Positions 52,171-60,566 of a stretch of 64,000 nt of DNA are shown in pieces; position 1 is the first letter of the stretch, and the number at the start of each line of letters is the position of its first letter. The stretch covers positions 62,001 through 126,000 of the forward strand of contig CAZSKU010000001.1 in the NCBI GenBank assembly GCA_964607515.1, in the 5' to 3' direction. Position numbers and translations under genes: made by a program. Origin of the DNA: UBA6080 sp964607515 (GTDB lineage: Bacteria > Fermentibacterota > Fermentibacteria > Fermentibacterales > JCC-6). The notes beneath the pieces are model-generated. The model worked only from the letters and a program-made list of their open reading frames with translations, was not told the DNA's origin and ran no database searches.

Positions 52171-53510
52171 CAACGGTTCCCGCCGGGAAAGCCATGCGCC
52201 CCCTGACCAGTCCGGAACTTGCCGGAATGGCGGGGAGCCCGGTCACTCTGCACGGCATGATAATGCGAATAAGAAGGCTGTCCTGGGGCGGGTTCGTGAT
52301 CCTGAGGCGCCACGACGGGCTGGTGCAGTGCATCGTCTCCGGGGAAGACGCCCACGAGCGGCTCCGAAACCTGGAGGAGGAACAGTCGGTTTCAATATCC
52401 GGCGTGGTGAAGGAAGCGTCCATCAAGGACCCCTCCATAAACCCCGGCAACGTGGAAATACATGTGGATGGAATCGAGGTGATTTCCTCCCCGGGGGGCA
52501 AGTCTCCGGTGGATCTTTCGAAAAAGATTCTGGATCTTCATATAGACAACAACCTGGATCTGAGACCCCTGAGTCTTCGCCACCCCGTGGAGAGAGCCCG
52601 CCTGAAGGTTGCCGAGGGAATCTGCCGGGGTTTCAGGGAGTACCTGCAGCAGAACGGCTTTACGGAGATTCACACCCCGAAGATATGCCTGGCCGGGGCT
52701 GAGGGCGGAGCCAACATCTTTCCGGTGACCTACTTCGACAGGACAGCCTTCCTGGCCCAGTCCCCCCAGTTCTACAAACAGATCGGGGTGGGCATCTACG
52801 AGAGGGTCTTCGAGACCGGTCCCGTCTTCCGGGCGGAACCACATCAGACCAGCCGGCACGTGAACGAGTACACCTCCCTGGACCTGGAGATGGGCTTCAT
52901 CACCGACCACACCGACGTCATGAAGCTGGAGGTTGAGCTGCTCGGGCACTGCATGACCCTGCTGATGGAGGAGTACGGACCGTTGCTGACGCTTCTTGGC
53001 GCGGAGGTCCCCGGAATGCCCGCAGAGGTTCCCAGCGTGACCCTGGAGGAAGCCCACCTGATCGCCGGGGCCATGGACGGCCGGGACTACTCGGCGGAAC
53101 CGGACCTGGACCCCGAGGAGGAGAGGCTCCTCTGCCGCCACTCACTCCGGGATTGGGGAAGCGAATTCGTCTTCGTAACCCATTTTCCCACCGCTAAACG
53201 GCCTTTTTATACCATGGACGATCCAGCGGTCCCGGGAACCACGAGGAGCTTCGACCTGCTATTCCGGGGGCTTGAAATCACCACCGGGGGACAGAGGATA
53301 CACGACCATGGAATGCAGGTGGACAAGATGAGAGCCTTCGGCCTCGATCCCGAAAACTTCGCGGGCTACCTGCAGGCCCACCTGTACGGGCTTCCGCCGC
53401 ACGGAGGGCTGGCCATCGGGCTGGAAAGGCTCACCGCAAGACTTCTCGGGGTGGAGAACATCCGTTACACCACCATGTTCCCCAGGGATGTGAAGCGCCT
53501 CACCCCCTGA
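52167..53510 (+). CDS. aspS: aspartyl-tRNA synthetase, archaeal/eukaryotic type
   Basis: 447 residues. An N-terminal OB anticodon-binding domain (about 20-115) is followed by the class II core: motif 2 F-R-A-E-P-H-Q-T-S-R-H near 225-235, the F-L-A-Q-S-P-Q-F-Y-K-Q loop, and motif 3 G-L-A-I-G-L-E-R-L near the end. The ~120-residue GAD insert of bacterial AspRS (about 590 residues) is absent, marking the short archaeal form. Such enzymes are often non-discriminating, also charging tRNA-Asn for amidation by GatCAB; this cannot be decided here. Confidence 0.88.
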   Translation: MTTVPAGKAMRPLTSPELAGMAGSPVTLHGMIMRIRRLSWGGFVILRRHDGLVQCIVSGEDAHERLRNLEEEQSVSISGVVKEASIKDPSINPGNVEIHVDGIEVISSPGGKSPVDLSKKILDLHIDNNLDLRPLSLRHPVERARLKVAEGICRGFREYLQQNGFTEIHTPKICLAGAEGGANIFPVTYFDRTAFLAQSPQFYKQIGVGIYERVFETGPVFRAEPHQTSRHVNEYTSLDLEMGFITDHTDVMKLEVELLGHCMTLLMEEYGPLLTLLGAEVPGMPAEVPSVTLEEAHLIAGAMDGRDYSAEPDLDPEEERLLCRHSLRDWGSEFVFVTHFPTAKRPFYTMDDPAVPGTTRSFDLLFRGLEITTGGQRIHDHGMQVDKMRAFGLDPENFAGYLQAHLYGLPPHGGLAIGLERLTARLLGVENIRYTTMFPRDVKRLTP

Positions 53511-53522
53511 GCAGGGCCGGCC

Positions 53523-54296
53523 CTATTCGAACAGCCTCACGCTTCGGAGAGGCTGAAGGGAGCAGTTCACCTCGGCGACCAGCAGGGACTCCGGGCTGGT
53601 GTAGACCATGGCGGTGAACCGGGCGTAGTGGCCGTCCTCCAGTTGGATGAAGAATCTCGGCGCCGAAAGCAGGGAGAGGGTGTCGGTCCACAGCGGGCTC
53701 TCCGGGTGGGGAGCCTTGAAGGCGTCCCCCAGGGCCGGCGCCAGCATGGCCTGTCTGCCCCCGGGGCACCGTCTCGGGTCGGTATGGCCTCCGTAGATCA
53801 TGTAGCCCATGAGGTCGCGGCTCAGGAAGAAGTCCTGCGGGAACTCGGGGTTTGTAGCGTCCCCCGCCAGGATGGTGTCAACGCTCAGGGAGAAACCGGG
53901 GATGGATTCCTCCGCCGGGGCCACGGCCTGCCCGAGCCAGTTGGTGGCGAGAATGACCCTGGACGACAGGGACATGGAGTGGGTGCCGTCCTCCCTCTGG
54001 GCCCATACGGCGTAGGTGTGGCAACGGTCGGCCACGTGCTCGCCGGTGGTTCCCCGGAAGTCTCCCCCCTTGAGCCACATGAACAGGGGGGTGTCGCTGA
54101 ACCAGAGGCCGTAGTCGTCGATCTCCACGCCAACCGAGTCCCAGGTGAAGAACAGGGTGTCGCCCTTGCAGGCGTCTTCCCTGAGGGCCAGGCCCGTGAC
54201 CACAGGCAGGGTTCCGTCGGGGTTCATGGGGCTCTGGGCGTCGCAACCGGCCAGAAACGCCAGAACCAGGAAAGTTACTAGAGCATGTATTCTCAT
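53523..54296 (-). CDS. lipoprotein, paralogue of the 1839-2660 lipoprotein
   Basis: 257 residues from ATG 54296. Signal peptide ending L-A-G-C. The next segment shares its layout with the first lipoprotein: D-G-T-L-P-V-V-T-G-L-A, then L-F-F-T-W-D-S-V and I-D-D-Y-G-L-W-F against T-L-P-T-V-Q-N-L-A, L-T-W-S-A-V and V-E-G-Y-K-V-Y-F, a fibronectin III-like core. The C-terminal halves share only a general pattern. Own promoter upstream. Function unknown; probably an envelope-anchored structural or binding protein. Confidence 0.8.
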   Translation of the reverse strand: MRIHALVTFLVLAFLAGCDAQSPMNPDGTLPVVTGLALREDACKGDTLFFTWDSVGVEIDDYGLWFSDTPLFMWLKGGDFRGTTGEHVADRCHTYAVWAQREDGTHSMSLSSRVILATNWLGQAVAPAEESIPGFSLSVDTILAGDATNPEFPQDFFLSRDLMGYMIYGGHTDPRRCPGGRQAMLAPALGDAFKAPHPESPLWTDTLSLLSAPRFFIQLEDGHYARFTAMVYTSPESLLVAEVNCSLQPLRSVRLFE

Positions 54297-54351
54297 GGTT
54301 GCCCGGCACCTTTCTTTCACACAGGAAGAAACCGCGAGTAAATAACACGAT

Positions 54352-54380
54352 GATATAGCCACGGACCTGCCCCGTGTCCA
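54352..54380 (-). promoter_or_regulatory. promoter of the second lipoprotein gene
   Basis: Minus strand: TGGACA (54380-54375), 17 bases, TATATC (54357-54352), about 56 bases before ATG 54296. Confidence 0.55.
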
Positions 54381-54398
54381 CGGTTGGCTTTTACCGGG

Positions 54399-55205
54399 TC
54401 AATCCCGGGCGAGGTCATCCCGCAGAACCCTGAGTTCCCTGTCCTTCAGCCCCTGAAAACGGCCGAAGGCGTTCATCTCCATGAGAAGAAGCACTGCGGC
54501 CTTCTCCGCCAGTTCCACGTAGTCGCAGGCGGTTTCGGGATCCGAACCGAAGGCCAGTATTCCGTGCTTTCTCCAGATCACGACGTCGGAGCGGGAGAAA
54601 AGCTCCGCGGTGCACTTTCCCAGCTCCCATGTGCCCGGGGTCTGGAAGTCAAGAAAACGCAGGCCGTTCTCCAGAAGTTGTGAAAGCTCCGGATGTGCCC
54701 TCCACATGGCGTCTTCCAGGGTCTCGCCCGGCAGGTCGCTGGAGGAAAGGGCCAGCATGGAAGTGGAGTGGGTGTGTACGATGGATGCCGAAGGCCATCC
54801 CCTCCCTTCCGCCAGGGCCAGCACCTGCAGATGCGTTGAGATCTCGCTGGATGGTCTCCGGAAATCCTCCGGCCAGAGGATTGAATTGCCGAACCTCGAG
54901 ACCGTAACCGGGACGATGTCGGTTTCCCGGTCTATCATCATCCTTCTGAATCGACTTCCACTGGTGGTGATCAGTATGGTTCTCCCCGCCAGCGGACGGA
55001 CCGGTTCGGGCAGCGGCATCGAAGCCTGCGGGTGGTCTTCCGGGGTATACTCTCCCCGGGGGAGAAGCAGCGATATGTTCCCGGCGTTGCCCTCGCACCA
55101 CCCCATGATCGCCAGGTGGTTGGCTACTCTGGCGATGTCGAGCCTGTGCCCGGAGAAAACTTCCCGGTTCGCGTTCTCGCCGGTATCCTTTCGCTGGTCA
55201 GGCAA
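54399..55205 (-). CDS. class II aldolase family protein (rhamnulose-1-phosphate-aldolase-like)
   Basis: 268 residues from TTG 55205, with GGAGGAAC in the end of lat. W-C-E-G-N-A-G-N-I-S near 36-45, T-T-S-G-S-R (phosphate-binding), the zinc ligands H-T-H and a third His in R-K-H-G-I are typical of class II aldolase/adducin enzymes; length and N-A-G-N are closest to RhaD. It would cleave a ketose-1-phosphate. No rhamnose catabolic gene is near; instead it follows lat in the same operon. Confidence 0.75.
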   Translation of the reverse strand: MPDQRKDTGENANREVFSGHRLDIARVANHLAIMGWCEGNAGNISLLLPRGEYTPEDHPQASMPLPEPVRPLAGRTILITTSGSRFRRMMIDRETDIVPVTVSRFGNSILWPEDFRRPSSEISTHLQVLALAEGRGWPSASIVHTHSTSMLALSSSDLPGETLEDAMWRAHPELSQLLENGLRFLDFQTPGTWELGKCTAELFSRSDVVIWRKHGILAFGSDPETACDYVELAEKAAVLLLMEMNAFGRFQGLKDRELRVLRDDLARD

Positions 55206-56523
55206 AGAGTTCCTCCATGGAGGTTCCGATTATTTCCAGGGCCCGGTCCACCTCGGGACCGGTGATGTTGAGGGGCGGCCTGAAGCGGACCGATCTGGTC
55301 CCGCAGGGCAGAATGATGGCCCCGTTCTCGAAGATGCGTCTGACCAGGTCGTCCCGCCGTGAACCGTCTTCGAGATCGAAGGCGCACATGAGACCCGCGC
55401 CCCTGGCCCCGGAAACATGGCCGGAATGCCTGTTCTGAAGTTTGACGAGCCCCTCCAGCACCTTCGCGCCTTGGACCCTCACGTTCTGCAGTGTGTTTTC
55501 CCTGAGCATTATCTCGATGTAGCCGGTGCAGCGCACCATGTCCACCAGGTTGCCGCCCCAGGTGGAGTTTATCCGGCTGGATTCCCGGAACACGTTGTTA
55601 GGAACCTCGTCCACCCTTTTGCTGCAGGCGATTCCGCAGACCTGGGCCTTCTTTCCGAAACAGAAGATGTCCGGAGCCACCCCGATTCCCTGCCAGGCCC
55701 ACCAATCCCCGGTGAGCCCCATTCCGGTCTGAATCTCGTCGAAAATCAGCATGAAATCGTACCTGTCAGCCCGTTCCCTGAGCGCCTGGAAGAACTCCCG
55801 GCGGAAGTGGTTGTCTCCCCCCTCCCCCTGTATCGGTTCGATGATCAGGCAGGCCAGGTCGTGCCCGTAGGTTGCCGCCGCGCGGTCTATCTGGGCCAGG
55901 GCTTCCGCCTCGGCGGCCTTGACCGAATCCAGATTCTTTTCCAGGGGGAAAACGATGGCGGGCGTGTCAATCCGGGGCCAGTCAGGGAACTTCGGGAAGT
56001 ACATGTACTTCCTGGGATCTGCGGTGTTGGTGAGGCTGAGGGTGTATCCCGATCTGCCGTGAAAGGCCTTTGTGAAATGGATGACCTTGGTGCCCAGTTC
56101 ACCCCTGCCTGCGGCGATGTTCTTCCTGATCTTCCAATCGAAGGCGGTCTTCAGGGCGTTTTCCACCGCCAGCGCCCCTCCCGATATGAAGAACAGGTGG
56201 GGATGGCTCGGGGGAATCACCGCGTCGGCGAAGGTCTTGATGAACAGGGCCATTTCCTCGGTGTAGAAGTCGCTGTTGCTGGGGTTGTTCACCGCAGTCT
56301 CGCCGAGGTGTTTCAGCCACTCCGGGGAGGTGAGGTAAGGGTGGTTCATCCCCAGGGGTGCGCTGGCGAAGAAGCTGAAAAGGTCCAGATAGTCCTTTCC
56401 GGTGACTGCGTCATGAATGGTGCTTCCCCTGCTCTTCCTGAGATCCAGAGCTATGTCGTACCCATCCGCGAGTATGTGCCGCCCTATGGTTGACTTGACC
56501 TTGTCAGCCGGAATGCGTTTCAT
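55198..56523 (-). CDS. lat: L-lysine 6-aminotransferase
   Basis: 441 residues, full length. Class III PLP aminotransferase. The PLP-lysine lies in C-F-G-K-K-A-Q-V-C-G, the aspartate in I-F-D-E-I-Q-T-G, and N-terminal F-S-F-F-A-S-A-P-L-G-M-N-H is characteristic of Lat rather than ornithine or GABA aminotransferases. It moves the 6-amino group of lysine to 2-oxoglutarate. It is first in a two-gene operon; the stop overlaps the aldolase start region. A catabolic role or osmolyte precursor synthesis are both possible. Confidence 0.88.
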   Translation of the reverse strand: MKRIPADKVKSTIGRHILADGYDIALDLRKSRGSTIHDAVTGKDYLDLFSFFASAPLGMNHPYLTSPEWLKHLGETAVNNPSNSDFYTEEMALFIKTFADAVIPPSHPHLFFISGGALAVENALKTAFDWKIRKNIAAGRGELGTKVIHFTKAFHGRSGYTLSLTNTADPRKYMYFPKFPDWPRIDTPAIVFPLEKNLDSVKAAEAEALAQIDRAAATYGHDLACLIIEPIQGEGGDNHFRREFFQALRERADRYDFMLIFDEIQTGMGLTGDWWAWQGIGVAPDIFCFGKKAQVCGIACSKRVDEVPNNVFRESSRINSTWGGNLVDMVRCTGYIEIMLRENTLQNVRVQGAKVLEGLVKLQNRHSGHVSGARGAGLMCAFDLEDGSRRDDLVRRIFENGAIILPCGTRSVRFRPPLNITGPEVDRALEIIGTSMEELFA

Positions 56524-56737
56524 AAGGAAATCCTTCCAGTGGTTCCGGACGCGCCCGGTCCGAAAATGAGTGTATCAGGCTAATGCAGAATAAGTTTCCG
56601 ATTTCTAAATCTCGCCCCCCCGCCGTCTCTTGTCAACTCGCGGCCCCCGTTCGCCATATGGTGTCGCCTCCCCGCCGGGATATATTCCATACTGCATTGT
56701 GTCTTCAGCGTGCCATCCCCACAATCATGGGAGAAGA
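56524..56737. other. lat-ptb divergent intergenic region
   Basis: 214 bases. It holds TTGTCA at 56630 and TATATT at 56681 on the plus strand, but their spacing is wrong for one promoter. On the minus strand TTGACA (56636-56631) and weak -10 candidates are seen. No riboswitch or terminator was recognised. Confidence 0.35.
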
Positions 56738-57664
56738 ATGATCATGGAACCCATCAGAACCCTTTCGCAGTTGAAGCAGCTCGCCAGGGACCTTCCTTCG
56801 GAAACGGTTTCGGTGGTCCGGGCGGACGAGGTCGAGACCCTTGCAGCGGTCAAGGAGGCGGTGGAGGGCGGCATGGTCGACTGCGTTCTGGTCGGCCCGG
56901 AATCGGGGATCAGGGCGGCGGCCGAGGAGGCCGGCTTCGATCTGAACGGAGTCAGGGTGGTGGACGCGCCGGATGACCACGACAGCTCCTTTCTGGGGGT
57001 GGACCTGATCAGGAAAGGTGAAGCCGGCATCCTAATGAAGGGGCTGGTGGCCACCAGCACTTTTCTGAAGGCCGTTCTGGACAGGGATCACGGCATCCGG
57101 GGGGAAGGGCTTCTGAGCCACGTGGCCGCCTTCGAGGTTCCCGGCTACCATAAACTGCTGATCATCACCGATGCGGCCATGAACATCGCCCCGGACTTCG
57201 ACCAGAAGAGGGAGATGCTCAGGAACGCCATCGTGGTGGCCCGTTCACTGGGCATCGAGCCCCCGAAGTGCACCTACGTGTGCGCCAAGGAACTGCCCTA
57301 CGACAAGATGCCGTGCACCCTGGAGGCCGCCCGGTTCCAGGATCTGGCGATGGCCGGCGAGTTCGGCGACATCCTTTTCCAGGGCCCCCTGGCCATGGAC
57401 CTGGCGGTTTCCATGGAGTCGGTGCGCATCAAGAAGGTGGAGGGTCCCGTGGCCGGCGACGCGGACCTGATACTCCTTCCGGACATCGAAGCGGCCAACG
57501 TGCTTTACAAGACCCTCATCTTCCTCGCCGGGGGAGAGCTGGGAGCGGTGATAATGGGGGCCAGGAATCCGGTGGTGCTCACCAGCCGAGCGGACAGCGC
57601 CGAGAGCAAGCTGTGCAGCCTGGTGCTCTCGGGCGTGGTGGCCTCGTACACCGGGAGGATCTGA
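56738..57664 (+). CDS. ptb: phosphate butyryltransferase (phosphotransacetylase family)
   Basis: 308 residues from ATG 56738 (ATG 56744 also possible), GGGAGAAG upstream. The Pta-like fold shows L-V-G-P-E near 44-48, L-M-K-G-L-V-A-T-S-T near 101-110, I-T-D-A-A-M-N and the final V-V-L-T-S-R-A-D-S. Length and sequence fit Ptb rather than Pta (~330). It makes acyl phosphate from acyl-CoA, feeding butyrate kinase. It heads a long plus-strand run of coupled genes. Confidence 0.9.
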   Translation: MIMEPIRTLSQLKQLARDLPSETVSVVRADEVETLAAVKEAVEGGMVDCVLVGPESGIRAAAEEAGFDLNGVRVVDAPDDHDSSFLGVDLIRKGEAGILMKGLVATSTFLKAVLDRDHGIRGEGLLSHVAAFEVPGYHKLLIITDAAMNIAPDFDQKREMLRNAIVVARSLGIEPPKCTYVCAKELPYDKMPCTLEAARFQDLAMAGEFGDILFQGPLAMDLAVSMESVRIKKVEGPVAGDADLILLPDIEAANVLYKTLIFLAGGELGAVIMGARNPVVLTSRADSAESKLCSLVLSGVVASYTGRI

Positions 57665-57665
57665 G

Positions 57666-58106
57666 TTGAGGCTGGCGACGGCTTCCGATCACGCCGGCTA
57701 CCCCCTGAAGGCCTACCTTGTGGAGAGGCTCTCAGCACTCCACCAGGTGGTTGACCTGGGAACCGGCGACTCCGGGTCGGTCCACTACCCCGTCTACGCC
57801 CACAGGCTCTGCCGGGAGGTGCTTTCCGGCTCCTGCCAACAGGGAATACTGGTATGCAATTCGGGCATCGGCATGAGCATCGCCGCCAACAGGCACCCCG
57901 GCATCAGGGCCGCCCTGTGCCTTGACGTCACCATGGCGTCCTTCGCCCGAAGGCACAACGATGCCAACGTCCTGGTTCTGGCCGGGGGGTTCACCGCGCC
58001 CTTCCACGCATGGGAAATCGTGTGCGCCTTTCTGGCCGGCGAGTTCGAAGGCGGACGGCACGCCCGAAGACTGGGGATGCTCGATCCGGAGGACTGCGTT
58101 GATTGA
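57666..58106 (+). CDS. rpiB: ribose-5-phosphate isomerase B
   Basis: 146 residues, TTG start one base after ptb. A-S-D-H-A-G-Y near 6-12, the active-site Cys-Asn in V-C-N-S-G-I-G-M-S (usually C-G-T-G), N-R-H-P-G-I-R-A-A-L-C and R-H-N-D-A-N. The change from G-T-G to N-S-G next to the catalytic Cys is unusual but conservative. It isomerises ribose-5-phosphate and ribulose-5-phosphate, the latter a riboflavin precursor made into DHBP by RibBA further down this operon. Confidence 0.92.
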   Translation: MRLATASDHAGYPLKAYLVERLSALHQVVDLGTGDSGSVHYPVYAHRLCREVLSGSCQQGILVCNSGIGMSIAANRHPGIRAALCLDVTMASFARRHNDANVLVLAGGFTAPFHAWEIVCAFLAGEFEGGRHARRLGMLDPEDCVD

Positions 58107-59157
58107 CCTGGTGTGCGGCGCCAGACCGAACTTCATGAAAATCGATCCCCTGGTCAGGGCGGCGGGGTTTCCCCTCAGGATCGTCCACACCGGGCAGCAT
58201 TACGACCATTCCATGTCCGGGAGCTTCTTCGAACAGCTGGGGCTGCCCCGCCCGGACGTGTTTCTTGGCTGCGGGGGCGGTTCCGTCACCCTTCAGACGG
58301 CCCGGATTATGGAAGCCTACGAACCCGTTCTGGTCCGCGGGGCTCCCGTGGCGGTGGTGGTTGCAGGGGACGTCAACTCCACCCTGGCGTGCTCCCTCAC
58401 GGCGGCCAGGCACGGGGTGCCCGTGATCCATCTTGAGGCTGGTCTCAGGAGTTTCGACAGGACCATGCCCGAGGAGGTGAACCGGGTCCTCACCGACCAG
58501 CTGGCGGACCTTCTGCTGATCACCAGCGCCGAAGCCAGGGACAACCTGCTGGCGGAAGGGCGTCCGTCGGGCTCCATAGTCATGACCGGGAACACCATGA
58601 TAGACACTCTTTTGAGGCTTGTTCCGGAAACCCGGGGCATTCCGGTTCCTGAAAAGCCATACGGGCTGGTCACCCTGCACCGTCCGGGCAACGTGGACCG
58701 CAGGGAAAGGTTGTCCGAGATCCTGGCCGCCCTGGGGCGGCTGGAGATGCCGCTGGTCTTTCCTGCCCACCCCAGAACCCTCCGGAACATCTCCGAATGG
58801 GGGCTGGCCGGTTCCATTCCGGAAAACCTGAGCATGTCCGACCCGTTTCCCTATCTGGCGTTCGTCGCCCACGAGCGGAACGCCTCGGTGGTGATAACCG
58901 ATTCGGGAGGAGTTCAGGAGGAGACCAGCGTGCTGGGAGTTCCCTGCGTAACCGTCAGGCCGAATACGGAAAGGCCGGTCACCTGTCTGCTGGGCACCAA
59001 CCTTCTCTGCCCTGACCCCGCGGGTATACCTGGAGCGGTGGCGGAAAGGCTCTCCCGTTCCCGGGGCGCTCCCCCGGAGATTCCCTTCTGGGACGGGAAG
59101 GCCGGTGTCCGGGCGGTGGAGGCCGTCAACGCGTTTCTGCGAGGAGAAAGAGCATGA
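58099..59157 (+). CDS. wecB: UDP-N-acetylglucosamine 2-epimerase
   Basis: 352 residues from TTG 58099, overlapping rpiB by 8 bases. G-A-R-P-N-F-M-K near 7-14, H-T-G-Q-H-Y-D near 31-37, H-L-E-A-G-L-R-S and D-S-G-G-V-Q-E-E mark the non-hydrolysing epimerase. It makes UDP-ManNAc for surface polysaccharide. It is slightly short (usual 360-380). The stop overlaps the transglutaminase start. Confidence 0.92.
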   Translation: MIDLVCGARPNFMKIDPLVRAAGFPLRIVHTGQHYDHSMSGSFFEQLGLPRPDVFLGCGGGSVTLQTARIMEAYEPVLVRGAPVAVVVAGDVNSTLACSLTAARHGVPVIHLEAGLRSFDRTMPEEVNRVLTDQLADLLLITSAEARDNLLAEGRPSGSIVMTGNTMIDTLLRLVPETRGIPVPEKPYGLVTLHRPGNVDRRERLSEILAALGRLEMPLVFPAHPRTLRNISEWGLAGSIPENLSMSDPFPYLAFVAHERNASVVITDSGGVQEETSVLGVPCVTVRPNTERPVTCLLGTNLLCPDPAGIPGAVAERLSRSRGAPPEIPFWDGKAGVRAVEAVNAFLRGERA

Positions 59158-60566
59158 AAATTCTTCAGCTGGCACCCGCTGTCCTGATGGGGCTGGCCTG
59201 CGGGGCGCCCCAGCCCAGGGCCAGCCGGGCGTCCTCGGACCTGCAGAGGTTCGCCGTGGGCCTTCAGGGGCAGAACGTGGGCTACATGACCATGACGGTG
59301 GAGGAACAGGGGGCCGACTCCCTGCTGGTGACCCAGGACATGATGTGGGTGATCAATCTGCTGGGAACCGAGAGAAGGGTTACCATGAACTCCTCCGCCC
59401 GCACCGGCCGTGACCTGGACCTGGGATACATATCCATGGTGATGAGCGACGGCACCAGCGACATCAGGGTTTCCGCCGTACGCCGGGAAGGTTCCCTGGA
59501 GACGGTTATAGACACCTCCGGCAGACTGATCAACCGTTCCGTGGAATTCGGGGGGGGCTATCTGCCGGCGTTCATGGACCTGGCGGCCGCCGGAATGCAA
59601 TGGACTTCCGGGGAGGAACGGGTCTACGACACCTTCGACCCAACCACCGGAACCATCATCCCCGCCACGGTCACCTGCCTCGGGACCGAGAAGGCCGACC
59701 TCCTGGGGGATACCGTCACCGCGGTGAAACTCCGGGTGAGCACTGCCGGGATGAACAACCTGGTCTGGGTATGGGAGGGGCAGATCGTCCGCGAGGAGGA
59801 ACCCGGCCTGGGGCTTGTGCTGACCAGGGTGCCCCCCGGCACCGACGGAGACATCGAGCCCATGGGGGACCTTTACCTGGTCTATTCGGTTCCCTCGCCG
59901 GTGGTCGAGAACCCGCGTTCCGCAGGAGAAAGGACCTGGTCCCTGGAGGGTGAAATAGACTGGACCATGTTCACCCTGGACTACCCGGGGCTCCAGTCAT
60001 CCCGGCCGGGTCCCCTGGTGACCGTGCACGCCGAGCTTCCTCCGGACTCGGCGATCCCCCCCTTCCCCATGGCGGGATTACCCGACAGCCTGGCGGAACA
60101 CCTTGTGTCCGAACCCCTTATCCAGTGCGACGATCCGGCGGTGAAGGCCCTGGCCGACAGCCTCACGGCGGGGGCTGCGAATTCCTGGGAGGCGGTCTCG
60201 GCCATATGCCGGTACGTGGACCTGGCGGTGGAGGACGTTCCCACGGTTTCCCTGCCCTCGGCGGTGGACGTGCTGGACGCCATGCGGGGGGACTGCAACG
60301 AGCACACCGCTCTTTTCGTGGCTCTGGCCCGAGCGGCCGGGATTCCTTCCGCGGTGTGCAACGGGATAGTCTACATCGACCACGGCCGGTTCGGTTATCA
60401 CGCCTGGCCCGCGGTCTGGGTGGGCGACTGGGTAGCCATGGACCCTACCTTCGGAATGCCCGTGGCGGACGCAACCCACATCATCCTGGCCATGGGGAGC
60501 CTGGAGGACCAGTACGCCATCAACGCCGTAATCGGAAGACTGAGCGTCCGGGAGATCCCGGAGTGA
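59154..60566 (+). CDS. transglutaminase-like lipoprotein
   Basis: 470 residues. Lipobox L-M-G-L-A-C near residue 16. A long beta-rich N-terminal part (about 25-310) is followed by a transglutaminase-like domain with the full triad: Cys in G-D-C-N-E-H, His in Y-H-A-W-P and Asp in M-D-P-T. These domains cross-link or cut peptide bonds, often in the periplasm. Substrate unknown. It overlaps wecB and ribD by 4 bases, so it is made with the riboflavin enzymes. Confidence 0.85.
   Translation: MKILQLAPAVLMGLACGAPQPRASRASSDLQRFAVGLQGQNVGYMTMTVEEQGADSLLVTQDMMWVINLLGTERRVTMNSSARTGRDLDLGYISMVMSDGTSDIRVSAVRREGSLETVIDTSGRLINRSVEFGGGYLPAFMDLAAAGMQWTSGEERVYDTFDPTTGTIIPATVTCLGTEKADLLGDTVTAVKLRVSTAGMNNLVWVWEGQIVREEEPGLGLVLTRVPPGTDGDIEPMGDLYLVYSVPSPVVENPRSAGERTWSLEGEIDWTMFTLDYPGLQSSRPGPLVTVHAELPPDSAIPPFPMAGLPDSLAEHLVSEPLIQCDDPAVKALADSLTAGAANSWEAVSAICRYVDLAVEDVPTVSLPSAVDVLDAMRGDCNEHTALFVALARAAGIPSAVCNGIVYIDHGRFGYHAWPAVWVGDWVAMDPTFGMPVADATHIILAMGSLEDQYAINAVIGRLSVREIPE

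Noticed and set aside
53513..53524. AGGGCC-GGCCCT palindrome between aspS and the convergent lipoprotein as terminator
   Set aside because: It has no loop and no T-run on either strand.
60125..60562. Upstream extension of ribD
   Set aside because: It runs through the transglutaminase domain in another frame; GTG 60563 gives the normal RibD length and a GTGA overlap.
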